Shown: piece after piece, positions 10,901 through 21,549 of the stretch
Layout: each line of letters opens with the position of its first letter
How positions within the stretch are numbered: position 1 is the stretch's first letter
Source of the DNA: Zizania palustris
Lineage: Eukaryota; Streptophyta; Magnoliopsida; Poales; Poaceae
NCBI GenBank assembly: GCA_019279435.1
Contig: JAAALK010002060.1
Coordinates: 124,001 to 188,000 of the forward strand
Reading direction: 5' to 3'
DNA length: 64,000 nucleotides
The notes under the pieces: model-generated
The model's database searches: none
What the model saw: only the letters and a program-made list of their open reading frames with translations
Told to the model about the DNA's origin: nothing
Position numbers and translations under genes: made by a program

Positions 10901-13900
10901 CTGCATAGTGTATACAGATAAAAAAAGAAAAGAATATGGGCACCAAAATGTGGCATTGTAATTTTACTCTGATATGAAGTCCTAATGAACAAATATATGG
11001 TTTGTATACTTGTCTATAAATTTTGGGTAGAGTCCACCATACTACCTACATAAGGTAGTTTAAGAGCGCATTAGGAAAATCATCGATCATGTACTCCCTC
11101 TGTTCTTTTGTACCTGTAATCTTTGACATTAACATGGTCTACACATGTTAAATTAGAAAAAGGTCCATTTATAACTCAGTAACCAGTACATTGTGGAAGT
11201 CTGCAAATGAGCCTATACTACAAAACTGAATATCATGCAACCTCAAATTCTCAAACCATTCAGTTTTAACCCATAGGCTAGTTGGACTAGCAGTTTTCAC
11301 CACATTGATGTCCACATCACATGTTTTCAGTTAACATAGAAGCTCACTTAGTAAAGTATTCGCTATTTTCACATCGGTAAGATCTCGAGCATATTTAGGT
11401 GTAAAAATATTGACATGTAAATGCTATGTAAGGAAAACCATGGTGATTCTGGTCTCAGGGGGTAAAGTGACCTAATTGGAGAGTTTGGGTTCTTGCAGAT
11501 GATGATTGATTTTCAGACTTTTGCTAGGTTTTAATGTTGTAAAAAGGAGTCTTTCTTTAAAAATGATGATGTTAAAGTATTTTTGTGACAATATATTAAT
11601 GTCATTTTCACATAACAAATCCTAATATTTTTCCATATAATCGTGGCCAGCATTTTTTATGTAGTGGGCCATGGCTGCTAGGCCTAGCCCACGTGAACAG
11701 TGTCACACGGGTACTATAGCGATAATTAGGTATTTGGTATTTTAAAAGGTTAGATTAGATTAGATTGAGTCCTTAAAGGTAAAAGATTAGATTGAGTCCT
11801 TGAAAGGTAAGGTTAGATTGAGTCCTATTGTTTTTAGTTAGGAATTAGATATAGTGATTAGATTGATTTCTATAATATGAATTATTTTCTTAGATGTTAT
11901 GTTAGTTCTCTCTATATAAAGGCTCTATATAAAGGGACCTCTTATACATTGAAAGACAAGGAAGAATTAGTCTAATATCTCATCCTAATGTTCTTCTCCC
12001 CAACTTAAGTATATCTATCATCTCTAGTAGCCGATGTCACCTGACTATCCTCTAGGTGTTTATCCCATCATGGGTCTAACCCATGACATGGAAAGAGTAT
12101 TAATAAACAAAAATTATTAGCTAGGAGGCTAAAATAACAATTGAATTTTCCCCCATGATGCTTCAACTAGCATGGAAGTGACAGCATTGTAGTTGGATTA
12201 TGCTCATTTGGTGTTGGCAATATTGTCCATCCTTCTTCTGCTACATTTACAATCCATTTTGCTGACACAATTCCATTTTTCAACGGAGTTCTGAACTTGT
12301 CTAGAAATGCAGAGTGAACCAACATTAGCAAAGAAAAGCATAACTGGAATTAACTTTTAAGTTGAACATTATTATTATTTGTTTCTTTGCCACTTTTCAG
12401 TTTCTAGCTTAGTGTATTGTTATTTCCAGCTTGGTTGGTTGTTACTGAACTTAGCTACATGCTAAACTTCATTTGTGTTTTCTTGCTAAATTTTCTTCCA
12501 AATTCTTATCATTTTGTAATTTCACTGCCATACCTATGTTTTTCCTTCTTATTATCATAATGATATAGGTTGCTTTATTATGGCATGCATACTTTTTATA
12601 GTTTACGTGGATATACCTGTATTTGAATCAAACCTAATCATTGTTTGTACATGTTCTCATAGCCAATGACAATGGAAGAAGTTCTCTCAGATCATGATAG
12701 TGAAGATGAGGTTGATGATGATATTGCTGACTTGGAAGATAGAAGGGTAAGATGTGACTGTGTGATAATCCTTTTCACTGTCCAAGTTTCCATGCAGAAA
12801 CACTAGATCACATGCAGCCTGCTTGTCATGGGCTGTGGGCCAGGGCTGCCAGGCCCAGGCCCAGGCCCAGCCACATGAACAGTCCATGTGGGCACTGTAG
12901 CATGGACAGTATCCATGGATATTGTAGCAGTTAGGATTAGATTAGTTATTCCTTTAAAATAACAGATTAGATTAGAGTTAGTTAAAGAGATGAAATCTTG
13001 TAGGCTCTACAAATAGGGTGGTATTGAGCAGCAATTAATCAATCAATGAATAAAGAATTAGTTTAATCTCTTGTCACAATGTTCTTCTCCCCAACTTAAG
13101 TCTACCTCTGCCACCATGGTCCGGCTATCCTCTCGGCGGTGTTTATCCCATCGTAGATTGAAACCATGACACCGCTGCATTCACATGAGCCCAAATCAAT
13201 CTCTTGTGCCTATTTAATTATTGTTGTTTTAACTTTGCTGAGTAAATACAGATGCTTGATGATTTTGTTGATGTTACAAAAGAGGAGAAGTGCATTATGC
13301 ACATGTGGAATTCATTTATCCGGAAACAAAGGTCAGGCCTACTTTTTGGATTATGTTTTTTTCTGGCCAAATAAATGTTTGCAAGAATAAGAATCTTAAA
13401 CTTGTTTGTTGTCTAGCAACTTTTAGAACATTCTGAAGTTGAAGGGTGTTGCTGGGCAGAAGGTTATCATAGGGGCCTTTCATGGCATATTTTGTTTTCT
13501 TAGTTTCATTATCTATGGTTCCTGGAAGGCTATTGCTTCCATGTTAAGTATTTGTTGACCAGTGCTAATAGTCAATTGTTAAGTTATCTGTGTGCATTTA
13601 TTGTTTTATTGCCCTAGCTGTAGCCAAGTAGTGACTATTCATTCTTTGTTCTGAAGAGTAGATTAGAAAATGCTAATAGATTTTTGCTTGTTTAAACACT
13701 TGCCATGTATGTTTCTATTCTCTAACTGAAAATCTGGTTGCAGGATACTAGCTGATAGCCATATACCTTGGGCTTGTGAGGCATTCTCCAGGCATCATGG
13801 AGAACAACTTTTACAAAACTCTGCTTTACTATGGTAAGCAACCTTAAGTCTGTTTATTATACCTCCTTTTCCAATTTTGTTTTGTGCTGTCTTCAACAGC

Positions 13901-14073
13901 AATTGTTTTCAAGTGCACACGTATCCTCGGACCATTCTCATTCCACAATTTATTTGATTTGCAATTTCAACAGGGGATGGCGTCTTTTTATGATCAAACT
14001 CTGGAATCACAGTCTACTAGATGCCCGCACCATGGACACCTGCAACAAAATTCTTGACGACTTCAAGAAATGA
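1914..14073 (+). CDS. EMF2a: EMF2-type Polycomb (PRC2) subunit with VEFS box, 5' part outside window
   Basis: EMF2-family protein, the Su(z)12-like subunit of the nuclear PRC2 complex that methylates histone H3K27. Exons traced in phase: 2934-3070, 3741-3800, 4069-4193, 4901-4962, 5773-5825, 6235-6288, 6380-6439, 7020-7066, 7138-7276, 9490-9523, 9684-9795, 9912-9960, 12663-12746, 13252-13331, 13744-13833, 13974-14073 (stop TGA). Exons 5773 and 6235 make the C2H2 finger (CPFC...KCH...SSH). The last five make the VEFS box, with QKRQFIHSH, an acidic run (SEDEVDDDIADLED), MHMWNSFIRKQR and WACEAFSRHHG. A probable upstream exon is 1914-2096 (ends GILYVAVTGYGSNQ). Its phase does not join 2934, so one link is missing. 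The N-terminal exons lie left of the window. The paralogue name EMF2a comes from the recalled rice location near PUL. EMF2a is reported as imprinted in rice endosperm. Confidence 0.92.
2133..2458 (+). mobile_element. GC-rich LTR-like block in an EMF2 intron
   Basis: A GC-rich island with near-inverse ends (TGAGGTGATCGG and CCGATCATCACA), a TATA-like TTTATAAAG near 2275 and no open frame. It looks like a solo LTR. I could not find a target duplication, so the boundaries are tentative. Confidence 0.4.
7345..8988 (+). mobile_element. Degenerate LINE, 3' part of ORF2 with zf-RVT region
   Basis: Broken frames (about 7332-7619, 7616-7843, 7884-8321) read as the C-terminal half of a plant LINE reverse transcriptase. 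They show the FNKSCLIPLN stretch, TYTMCTLSLL, the RHCLWR motif, VAWNKVCKPKLKGGLAVINL and a later zinc-binding RT-like region. Frameshifts and stops make it inactive. It ends in a short hairpin (AGTAGGAGCCTCTC) and an A-rich tail near 8980. It is 5'-truncated and lies in the EMF2 intron between exons 7138-7276 and 9490-9523. The exact left edge is uncertain. Confidence 0.85.
10026..10163. mobile_element. Stowaway-like MITE (138 bp)
   Basis: Inverted ends CTCCCTCCGGTCATT and AATGACCAGAGGGAG are flanked by the dinucleotide TA on both sides (10024-10025 and 10164-10165). The internal part contains repeated AACACTAATTATTAGTGTT palindromes. It is noncoding and lies in an EMF2 intron. Confidence 0.9.
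10323..10682 (+). mobile_element. Solo LTR, gypsy family 'TGTCATGG', intact with target duplication
   Basis: It starts TGTCATGG and ends CAGTCCATGACA. The 5-bp target duplication GTTCT is perfect (10318-10322 and 10683-10687). The sequence follows the right LTR at 1225-1862, including the conserved 3' end with GTGTTTATCCCGTTATGG. This is the product expected from LTR-LTR recombination. It lies in the intron between exons 9912-9960 and 12663-12746. Confidence 0.88.
11664..12088 (+). mobile_element. Solo LTR of the same gypsy family, 5' end eroded
   Basis: It begins within the family's conserved GGGCCATGGCTGCTAGGCC stretch and ends AACCCATGACA. About 11750-11830 holds a short tandem array of a unit containing AGATTGAGTCCTT, which lengthens this copy relative to the others. 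No target duplication was found, so the left edge is approximate. It lies in the same EMF2 intron as the 10323 copy. Confidence 0.8.
12824..13171 (+). mobile_element. Solo LTR of the same gypsy family
   Basis: It starts TGTCATGGGCTGTGGGCC and ends AAACCATGACA. The flanks CTGCT (12819-12823) and CCGCT (13172-13176) are a 4/5 target duplication. It lies between EMF2 exons 12663-12746 and 13252-13331 and ends only 80 bp upstream of the latter. Confidence 0.85.
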
Positions 14074-14809
14074 TGATTCCTAGAAAATATTGGCCAACTT
14101 GTGTACAATGCGTCGGTGCTGATCCTGATCATTTCAGTTTTCCTTTTTCTTAAAAAAAGAAAAAATATATCAAAAGCTTCCTCTGAAGCCTGAAAGACCC
14201 AAAATTTGAAACATAGGCTGAGGTTGTCATTGTTTTTATTAACAGGACTATTCCCAGTTTTATTCTTTAATTATACTAGAACTGCAGGGCCAGTGCCTAC
14301 CAAAGAACTATCATGTTCTGGATGATATTCAGTTTCAGCAAAAAGCTGGATAGCTTGACTTTACATGGATTGTTGGCTGTTCAGTGTTGTGGAAAACATA
14401 ATTCTGCAATCCTTTATTCACTGCCGATGAACTGCCTGTGTGATTGACAAAGTTGCATTAATAATTTGTCATGCGGTTAGTCTTAGGGGAGATTTGCTCT
14501 TATGATTCAAAGGTTCGTCGCTTTGCATTAAAGTTTAGAAACAATAATCCTTCGAAACTTGGAATTCATAGGAGGTAGTAAGATTTTTAAACCCCATGTT
14601 CAACCTCATGTGGAGACAATACGATGCAACATAAGAAAATGGTAGATTGTCTTTTAAATAAAGCTAAAAGTTTCAATTATAAATAGATAGAATATCTTAC
14701 TCAAGAAGGTTAGATGGATTGTGATCTTAATTTTCCATGTATATAGGTTAAGAGACCCTCAAGGGCAATTGGCATCGTAGCATTAGTTCTATTAGACAAA
14801 AAATCCTAA

Positions 14810-15310
14810 GGGTTCGTTTGGTTTAGATTTTTGAACTAGTTTTTTGGCTCGGAAGTTAAAATCTGAACCAAATACTTTTGATCACCCATTTTTTCTAGAA
14901 TCTACAGATTCTCGTAGTATAAATTTAAAAGCTGGTATAATCTAGATTTCACAGCTTTTTAGTTCAATTTTGAATAAATATTACCTATCATGCTATTAAA
15001 ATATCAAAATATATCAGTTCATATAAAATTTAAAAAAGTGAAATTTTAGTAAAATATGTCATTTTAGTGTAATTTAAAAATATATAATTTTAATATAAAC
15101 ATTGCAAAAATTCATGATTAGAATGATTTATATGTAAAATTACATATTAATGATGTAAATAAACATCATGAACTACTAAAAATAAATTCACAACTATTCC
15201 AACCAAACAATTTCTCAGCTTTTCTAACAGCTCACAGCAGCTTTTCCACACCTCACAGCTCACCGCAGTTTTTCCAGAATCTACAGCTCAACCAATGCAA
15301 ACATACCCCA
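14810..15310. mobile_element. Tourist-like hairpin MITE, about 500 bp, degenerate
   Basis: The left end GGGTTCGTTTGG is mirrored by the right end CCAATGCAAACATACCCC. The internal part is AT-rich and noncoding and repeats words such as AGCTTTT and CTCACAGC. No convincing target duplication was found. Confidence 0.6.
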
Positions 15311-15822
15311 AGTAAATAATCAACATTATGAATTTGCATTAATTGATTATATATTTAAGAAATAGTTAATGAAGAATATAGAATGCAATTAAAATAATCA
15401 TTATGCAACGCTACATTCCACACGTGAAATTTGGCGATCCAATATCAACACGACACGTTCATAGCTGTTGATCCCATTAGTTATGGTTTGTTGGGTCAAC
15501 TAGGATTTAATCCAAATCTCCAATCATAGAGATGAACATGGTGGTGGGTGTGTTGGAGTGCAAACATATGCTAATCACAATTAACTAGTCGTAATACACA
15601 CATCACATTGCCCAAGTCAACACACCACAACAAGTGACTCAACTGCATGCAACAGCTCACTTGTTCTCTTCATCTCTTGAATTAAGAGAAGTTCTTCATA
15701 ACTGTGTATGCTTTGCATGATCTCCAGAGTACTATGCACAGGTCAATGGATGGTAACTGATGGTGTCAGTTCTATAATCCGCTCCTATCCGTAGCTGTGC
15801 CTGATCCACATTTTTCTTACCG

Positions 15823-16007
15823 AGGGTGCGTTTGTTAGGGTTTCATCAGCTCCAGTTTCTTTGTCATGTGGGGTTGGAACCAAGCCAAACACTTTTCCAG
15901 AAGAGTAGATCCCGCTGAGAACACTCCAGACAAATGAACTAGAGTGGTAGAGCACTCTAACTTCGGTATGGATTTTAGGATCTTTAGCTCTACCAAACAG
16001 ACCCTAA
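15823..16007. mobile_element. Short hairpin MITE
   Basis: The ends GAGGGTGCGTTTG and CAAACAGACCCT are inverted, as in Tourist-like elements. The inner arms also pair (AGCTCCAGTTTC versus GATCTTTAGCTC only loosely). The short open frames inside are repeat artefacts. Confidence 0.55.
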
Positions 16008-18155
16008 AAAAGAACAAAGGAACATCCTTGCACGGTGTTTTTTTCAGACTACAATCTATTGCATTTATCCATGGGGTTTGTGTGGAATGCAGAAATGGTT
16101 TCTTGGGATTAATACAGTGTTTTCAGAAGTATATTTGCAAACAGGGCCAAATTGTGCATTGACATTGATGTCATTTTCTTCTTTCTTGTTTGCAAAAGAT
16201 AGGCTTCATTTCTCTGTCAAAGAAAAGTCATTGTCAAGCATATTCAGAAGCTGGTTGCAGTACAGTGTAAGATTTGTTCAGTTAGGTCATCAGAGAGAGC
16301 CTAACTGAACACTTCTTTCACTGATTAGGTAGCTAGTTAGTACAATTCAGCAGGACTGGTATCTTTCTATGAAACATCAAGCAAGAATTCAAGATACACA
16401 GGATGAGAAGAGAAATTAGGAACAGTTGCACAGTTCAGAAATAGAGCTTACTAAAACCACTTCATCAAATCTAAGCTGCAGAAGAAAAAAAAATCTCTAC
16501 CTGAAGAGTTTCATCCAAATAAATCTCTCATCTTTATCTGTTTGCACAGAGAAAAATATAGAAGAGGTGGGTGCCATGTCTTACTACTAGTTAGCTAGCT
16601 AGCTAGCTAGTAGTACTACATGTTATCACTCAACCAAGAAAATTAGACTTTCTTATTGATGAGAATCTCTCTTATGAAGACCACCATAAAACTATAAATA
16701 AGATATGCCCAAACTAATCCCATCTACAGTACCATGTTCATAGCAACACTGAAGAGGGAGATTATTGAGAGATTTGGGAGAGTGAAGCAGTTGCTTACAC
16801 TTACAACATCTCCACCACTACTAGCTGTATGGCTGCAATGCAACTTACAGGTAAGGCAACAGCAGTAGCTGGCTGTTTTTAATTAGTTTAACACAAGCTG
16901 TTTGACACAGTATCAAATGACATCACTCTCTATCATTAGCATGTTCGGTGTTGAGTGAGAATTTAATGATTCTTGCTATAATCAAAAGGGAATGTGGAAG
17001 AGTAGCCATGGAAGAAGCAGTTAGTTGCACTTAATTAACACTTGATCATGACTTGACCTAGAGTAGGATCACCATATGAGACTTCTATTCTGCCAGAATT
17101 CAAAATGATATCTTGATGTGAATAATGTGCAAAATTATTCAAGTTTCAATTGATGTGTTGCCAATGCTAGCTAGCTTATATGTAATGTGGAATAATGGTG
17201 TACATTTCGACTATTTATTCTTTGTAAGGCTAAGTAACTTCACGTGGAATTTAATTCAACCTTATTGTTAATTCCATTTCGGTACCGACCGTGAATACCA
17301 TTTTGACGCTCAAACCGGTACATTATGTAGAATCAATAAGCTTGGTTTAATTTGTAGTATATGACAAAATGCAAAGTATATCAAAGAAACTTATAAAGCA
17401 AGTAAACGAAAAAAACTAAACTTGGAGTTGGAAGAAAAGGCAAAGGAAGAGGTCCTTTTTTATTTAAAAGACAACTCTCTTTTCTGGAGCTTTAAATCAC
17501 TTCATGTTTCAACTATGACTTTCCACCTATACACTCTCTCCTAATCTTTGGTGAAAAAACTGTGTACTGAAATGCTGATTCTAGACAAACAGTGTGTTGA
17601 CATGCTAATTAGATGATGAATCTGAACTTGTAACTTCACTCTAAGAATGTTAAAGGAACTCACTCAATCAGGAAGAATCATGCCTGCTGCAACAAGAAAA
17701 GGGCATGGCTGGTATGAAGGAAACCACTCAACTGATGTGTCTCCTTCTGCACTGTTAATTTGCTCACTTGCAAATTAAACAAACTTTGCTAGTAAGTAGT
17801 CATGAAATTAAAGATGGAAAGGGACTGGATGGCATATATACATAAGGATGTCCAACAGAATAGTTGTGTCATTGTGATTTTCATCTGTCAGTGACACATT
17901 GTCACTCAGCTGTTGGCTGATCATGACACATCTCCACATATATTACAAGAGAGGAGGGAGGGAACCAAAGAGAAAAGAATTAAACATTGAGTGGCACTGC
18001 ACACTGCAGGAGAGGTATTTGTCAATTGTAGCTCCTCCATGGATGCCCTATATATATACTGTCATTCAGCTTCAATGATCCCTCATAACACCACAACATG
18101 CATACATATGCAAAACTAGCTTGTTTTGTAATGTGTTAGTGTTACCCCACATGGC

Positions 18156-18193
<38 letters not shown>
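18156..18193. repeat. Compound (CA)n(TA)n microsatellite
   Basis: An uninterrupted CA tract passes directly into a TA tract. A second TA tract lies at about 18340-18364. Confidence 0.95.
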
Positions 18194-18275
18194 CGAATGA
18201 ATGAACTATGTTATGTTAGATGTAACAATTTGTTTACATACCTTTGTGAACTGGTCAATAATTAACAAGCACATA

Positions 18276-18319
18276 TGATTTTTTGAGGTAAACCGGTAGG
18301 AGAGACTCCTACTGAGGTT
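18276..18319 (-). mobile_element. LINE/SINE 3'-end fragment
   Basis: Read on the minus strand it carries the hairpin CAGTAGGAGTCTCTCCTAC followed by CGGTTTACCTCAAAAAA. The same tail motif ends the LINE at about 8940-8985 and recurs at 55738-55772. Only the tail remains. Confidence 0.5.
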
Positions 18320-18330
18320 TAATATAACGA

Positions 18331-18364
<34 letters not shown>

Positions 18365-19295
18365 GTTACAATCATGTTTAAGAGGTATACATACATACTC
18401 AACTGTAAATGTTGTCATATCCAAATACAAGTATATTACCATGTATACAAACTACATGACTACCTCTTTAAAAAATACCAGTGTGTCAAAACAACTCAAA
18501 GGATGGAAATCCAAGATTTCACTCTAGTTTGCAAATTTCCACATGTCCGAAAATTATAAAGAAAAACAGCTAGCAAAGCCATGGTCCATGATCCACTAGC
18601 ATATTGATTGCCAGCCATATACAAACATACATATACAACATATTATATATATTTATATATAGATATACATATACAACATATTATAGATATTTATATATAG
18701 ATGCTGGTCTGGATGAAAATTTTACTCGTTTACCCATAGATAGAAACTCTAATAGAGTCGGGTTTGTTCCTCCTTTGATGTCTGCGAACATGTTCAAGAG
18801 CGCAAATTGCTACTCCATTATGGGTATACATGCACACATATATATAAAGTTTACTGTTAGATATACTCGCGATACTCATTTACCCGCGTATACGTGTATG
18901 ATAGGGTTTGTTCTAACTCAAGTCTGCAACCCTAATCCTCAATGTATTTGCGTATATGTTGTGTCTCATTTTACATCTAGATCTATCTATATCTAAAATT
19001 CATAGGTAGATCCGTTTTCATCCCTACTCGCTGTTGACATCCAAATTTTTTTATTCCATTTCTTTTCCAGCAGATGCATCACCATCACCCTCACCATTCC
19101 ATTCCTTCTCCTCAAGCCACCACTTCTCTTCTTGTAGCTGCTACACCTACAGCCTCCTCCTCCTCCTCCTCCTGCTGCTGCTGCTGCAGTGGCATCACCA
19201 ACCTTCCTTCTCACTCGCGCACACTCCACCTCGTATTCGATCTCCTCCGCCGCCGCCGGCTTCTTGCGTTCTTGATTGGCGCGAGCGAGCGAGCC

Positions 19296-20306
19296 ATGGG
19301 CGTCCAGGAGGAGGCCAAGCTCGCCGCCGCAGTTGTGAAGGGGAGGCGGAGCAAGAGGCAGCGCGCCGCGCACGCCGTGGTGGCGGTGGTGATCTCTGCT
19401 GCTGCGGTCGATCCGGCGGTGGAGTCGACGGAGTCGTCGTCGCTGTCGTTGTCGGGTGGCGCTGGCGCTGGCGCGGTGGTGGCCGAGGGGTCGTCGTCCA
19501 CCACGTCGCCGTCCCGGGGCGAGGAGGCCGCGTCGGGGTGTGTGACTGAGGAGGAGGAGGACATGGCGCACTGCCTCATGCTGCTCGCGCGCGGTGGACA
19601 CGGCGAGCGCGCGCGGGTTGGTGAAGAGGTTGTTGAGGCGACGGTGGCGGCGGCTGCGGCGGCGAAGGAGGCCAAGTTCCGGAGCCGGCGTCCAGCGGAG
19701 GGCGCCGCCGGGGAGTTCGTGTACGAGTGCAAGACTTGCAGCAAGTGCTTCCCGTCGTTCCAGGCGCTGGGCGGCCACCGCACCAGCCATAAGAAGCCGC
19801 GCCTGATCGCACCGGCGACGGAGCCGGCCGCTGCGGAGACACCCGCCGCCGCCGAGAAGCCGAAGCCATCGCCGCCGCGGCCAGCCGCGAAGCCGACCAC
19901 CGATCCAACAGTGCTCGCGATCCCGGTGATACCAAAGCAAGAAGTGCTCGACACCACCGCCGCCGCCGCCATCACGAGCAGCTCAAAGCAGCCCCGGGTG
20001 CACGAGTGCTCCATATGCGGCGCCGAGTTCGCCTCCGGTCAGGCGCTCGGCGGCCACATGCGGCGGCACCGCCCGCTCCTCCCGGCGTCCGCGTCCGCGT
20101 CCGCGGTCGACGACACCGCGCCCAGGAAGGAGAAGAGCCTCCTCGAGTTGGATCTCAACATGCCGGCGCCCTGCGACGACGCCGCAGACACGTCCGCGAC
20201 CGCGACATCACCCCCACCGGCGCCGACGCCGTCAACATTCACCTTCGCCGTCAACGAGAGGTCGCCGCTGCTCGTCCCGGCGGCCTTGATTGGCTGCCAT
20301 TACTAG
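19296..20306 (+). CDS. ZAT-type C2H2 zinc-finger transcriptional repressor
   Basis: Intronless, 336 aa from the ATG at 19296, which sits in a strong context (GAGCCATGGG). It has two plant-type C2H2 fingers, each with QALGGH: finger 1 with C145, C148, H161 and H165, finger 2 with C238, C241, H254 and H258. Other features are a basic nuclear-import-like cluster KGRRSKRQR (residues 16-23), a leucine-rich EEDMAHCLMLLA box (about 88-98) and an EAR repression motif LELDLNMP (283-290). This domain order is that of C1-2i/ZAT proteins, nuclear DNA-binding repressors often induced by stress. The frame stays open upstream to an in-frame ATG at 19074, which would add a Ser/Cys-rich 74-residue leader. I prefer 19296. 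Which ZAT member it is cannot be told from sequence reading alone. Confidence 0.93.
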   Translation: MGVQEEAKLAAAVVKGRRSKRQRAAHAVVAVVISAAAVDPAVESTESSSLSLSGGAGAGAVVAEGSSSTTSPSRGEEAASGCVTEEEEDMAHCLMLLARGGHGERARVGEEVVEATVAAAAAAKEAKFRSRRPAEGAAGEFVYECKTCSKCFPSFQALGGHRTSHKKPRLIAPATEPAAAETPAAAEKPKPSPPRPAAKPTTDPTVLAIPVIPKQEVLDTTAAAAITSSSKQPRVHECSICGAEFASGQALGGHMRRHRPLLPASASASAVDDTAPRKEKSLLELDLNMPAPCDDAADTSATATSPPPAPTPSTFTFAVNERSPLLVPAALIGCHY

Positions 20307-20797
20307 CAACACAAACAGAGAGTAATTAAACACAAATTCAATTCAATTATTAGATGCTCTGTTTCTCATTGCTCACACACACACACACACATACATACTC
20401 TCTACCTCTCTTGTGATCCAAATATTTTTCCTTTCTTCTTCTTTTGCCAATCTAATTCCATTTAAATTTGTTCAAACGATTGGGAATTCGGAAAGGGTGA
20501 TGTGAATTACTGCTAAAGATTCGAACTTTGACCCTGTCCGTGTGTGATTAATCCCATTGATTCACTCATCCTATCGATCCACAGCTAACCCAGCAATCTC
20601 TCCCCTAACTATTTGGCCCGAATTTGTAGCCGATTTGATCGTGAAATTTAAATTCTTTCCAAGATTTGATCGAAATTCGGCTGCGTGATGCGTGATGAGT
20701 GAGCTGAGAAGATGAGTGCAAACGAGTGTAAAGTGGCAAGCAAGCAAGAGAGGGAAAGAGCTGGAAAAGGATGCATTGTGCTCACGTAAAGGGAGTG

Positions 20798-20799
<2 letters not shown>

Positions 20800-20871
<72 letters not shown>
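20800..20871. repeat. (CT)n microsatellite, about 70 bp
   Basis: A nearly pure CT tract of about 36 units with one interruption (TTT) near 20861. It lies about 0.5 kb downstream of the zinc-finger gene. The poly-Leu/Ser frames across it are artefacts. Confidence 0.97.
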
Positions 20872-21334
20872 AGGTGTGTGCTATTGCATCATCCCTCAAG
20901 TCTCTTTCTTGCTTTCTCTCTCTACATTGTTGTCATCTGTGCTAATTAATCTTGTTTTGGGGGAGGGAGTTAGCTGGGGTTTGGTTTGCTTAATTGTAAT
21001 TAGCAAGTTGAGCATGGCTAACAACCCAACTCTTTTCAATACCTCTACATTAGTCTTAGGGCTAGTTTAAGGAGTTTTTGTCAACTGCGGTTGTTCTAGG
21101 AGAGTTTTCTGATTTTGCATTTAGATTATGAAGATTCTGGATTTAGATCATAAAACTAAATAACTGTAGAATATAAAGATGAATTAGGATCTAGAAACCG
21201 AAAACAACCGCCGCTTTTTTACGTACAATCTACGACTATATATGTTTCAACTTGAATCCGAAGCTGAAATAAATGATCAAAATTCTCGATCTAAATAGCG
21301 AGAATTGGTAGTTACATAATCTAGAAATAAACTA

Positions 21335-21549
21335 GGGGCCTGTTTGAGGGAGTTTATAGTAGCTGGATAGTCTAAGTATCTATCTGATGAGAATCTGGAG
21401 AAGTTGGTATTTTTGGCTTCTGGATTCTAGTTCATTTTCAGATTCTGTAGCTACCGATTCTCACAATCTAAGCCAAAATCTACACCGTTTATTTCGGCTT
21501 CAGATTCTAGAAGTACTGCAACTGCCAGAAGTTCTCTCAAACGGGCTTT
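21335..21549. mobile_element. Tourist-like hairpin MITE (about 215 bp)
   Basis: The ends GGGGCCTGTTTGAGGGAG and CTCTCAAACGGGCTT are inverted. The interior carries the AGATTCTGTAGCTACC / CTGGATTCTAG words shared with the elements at 23974, 32191 and 61516. Confidence 0.75.

Larger units (their letters stand above)
14074..19295. other. Intergenic interval between EMF2 and the ZAT-type gene
   Basis: Contains the EMF2 3' flank, two Tourist-like hairpin repeats (listed separately), an AT-rich stretch and several dinucleotide microsatellites upstream of the zinc-finger gene. Short open frames near 15835-16308 and 18604-18996 have no recognisable protein features. I see no supportable gene or structural RNA. 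Confidence 0.6.

Noticed and set aside
11092..11130. CTCCCTCTGTTCTTTTGTACC as the left end of a Stowaway MITE
   Set aside because: No matching right end was found within a plausible distance. At most it is a fragment.
15835..16308. Several short frames suggesting a small gene
   Set aside because: The first part is a hairpin MITE and the rest shows no splice pattern, start context or recognisable motif.
18993..19940. Long minus-strand frame (315 codons) opposite the zinc-finger gene, and another at 19211-20014
   Set aside because: GC-rich grass exons keep several frames open. These have Arg/Ala-rich low-complexity content, and the plus strand encodes clear C2H2 fingers.
20716..21070. Frames containing long Leu-Ser repeats
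   Set aside because: They are translations of the CT microsatellite.
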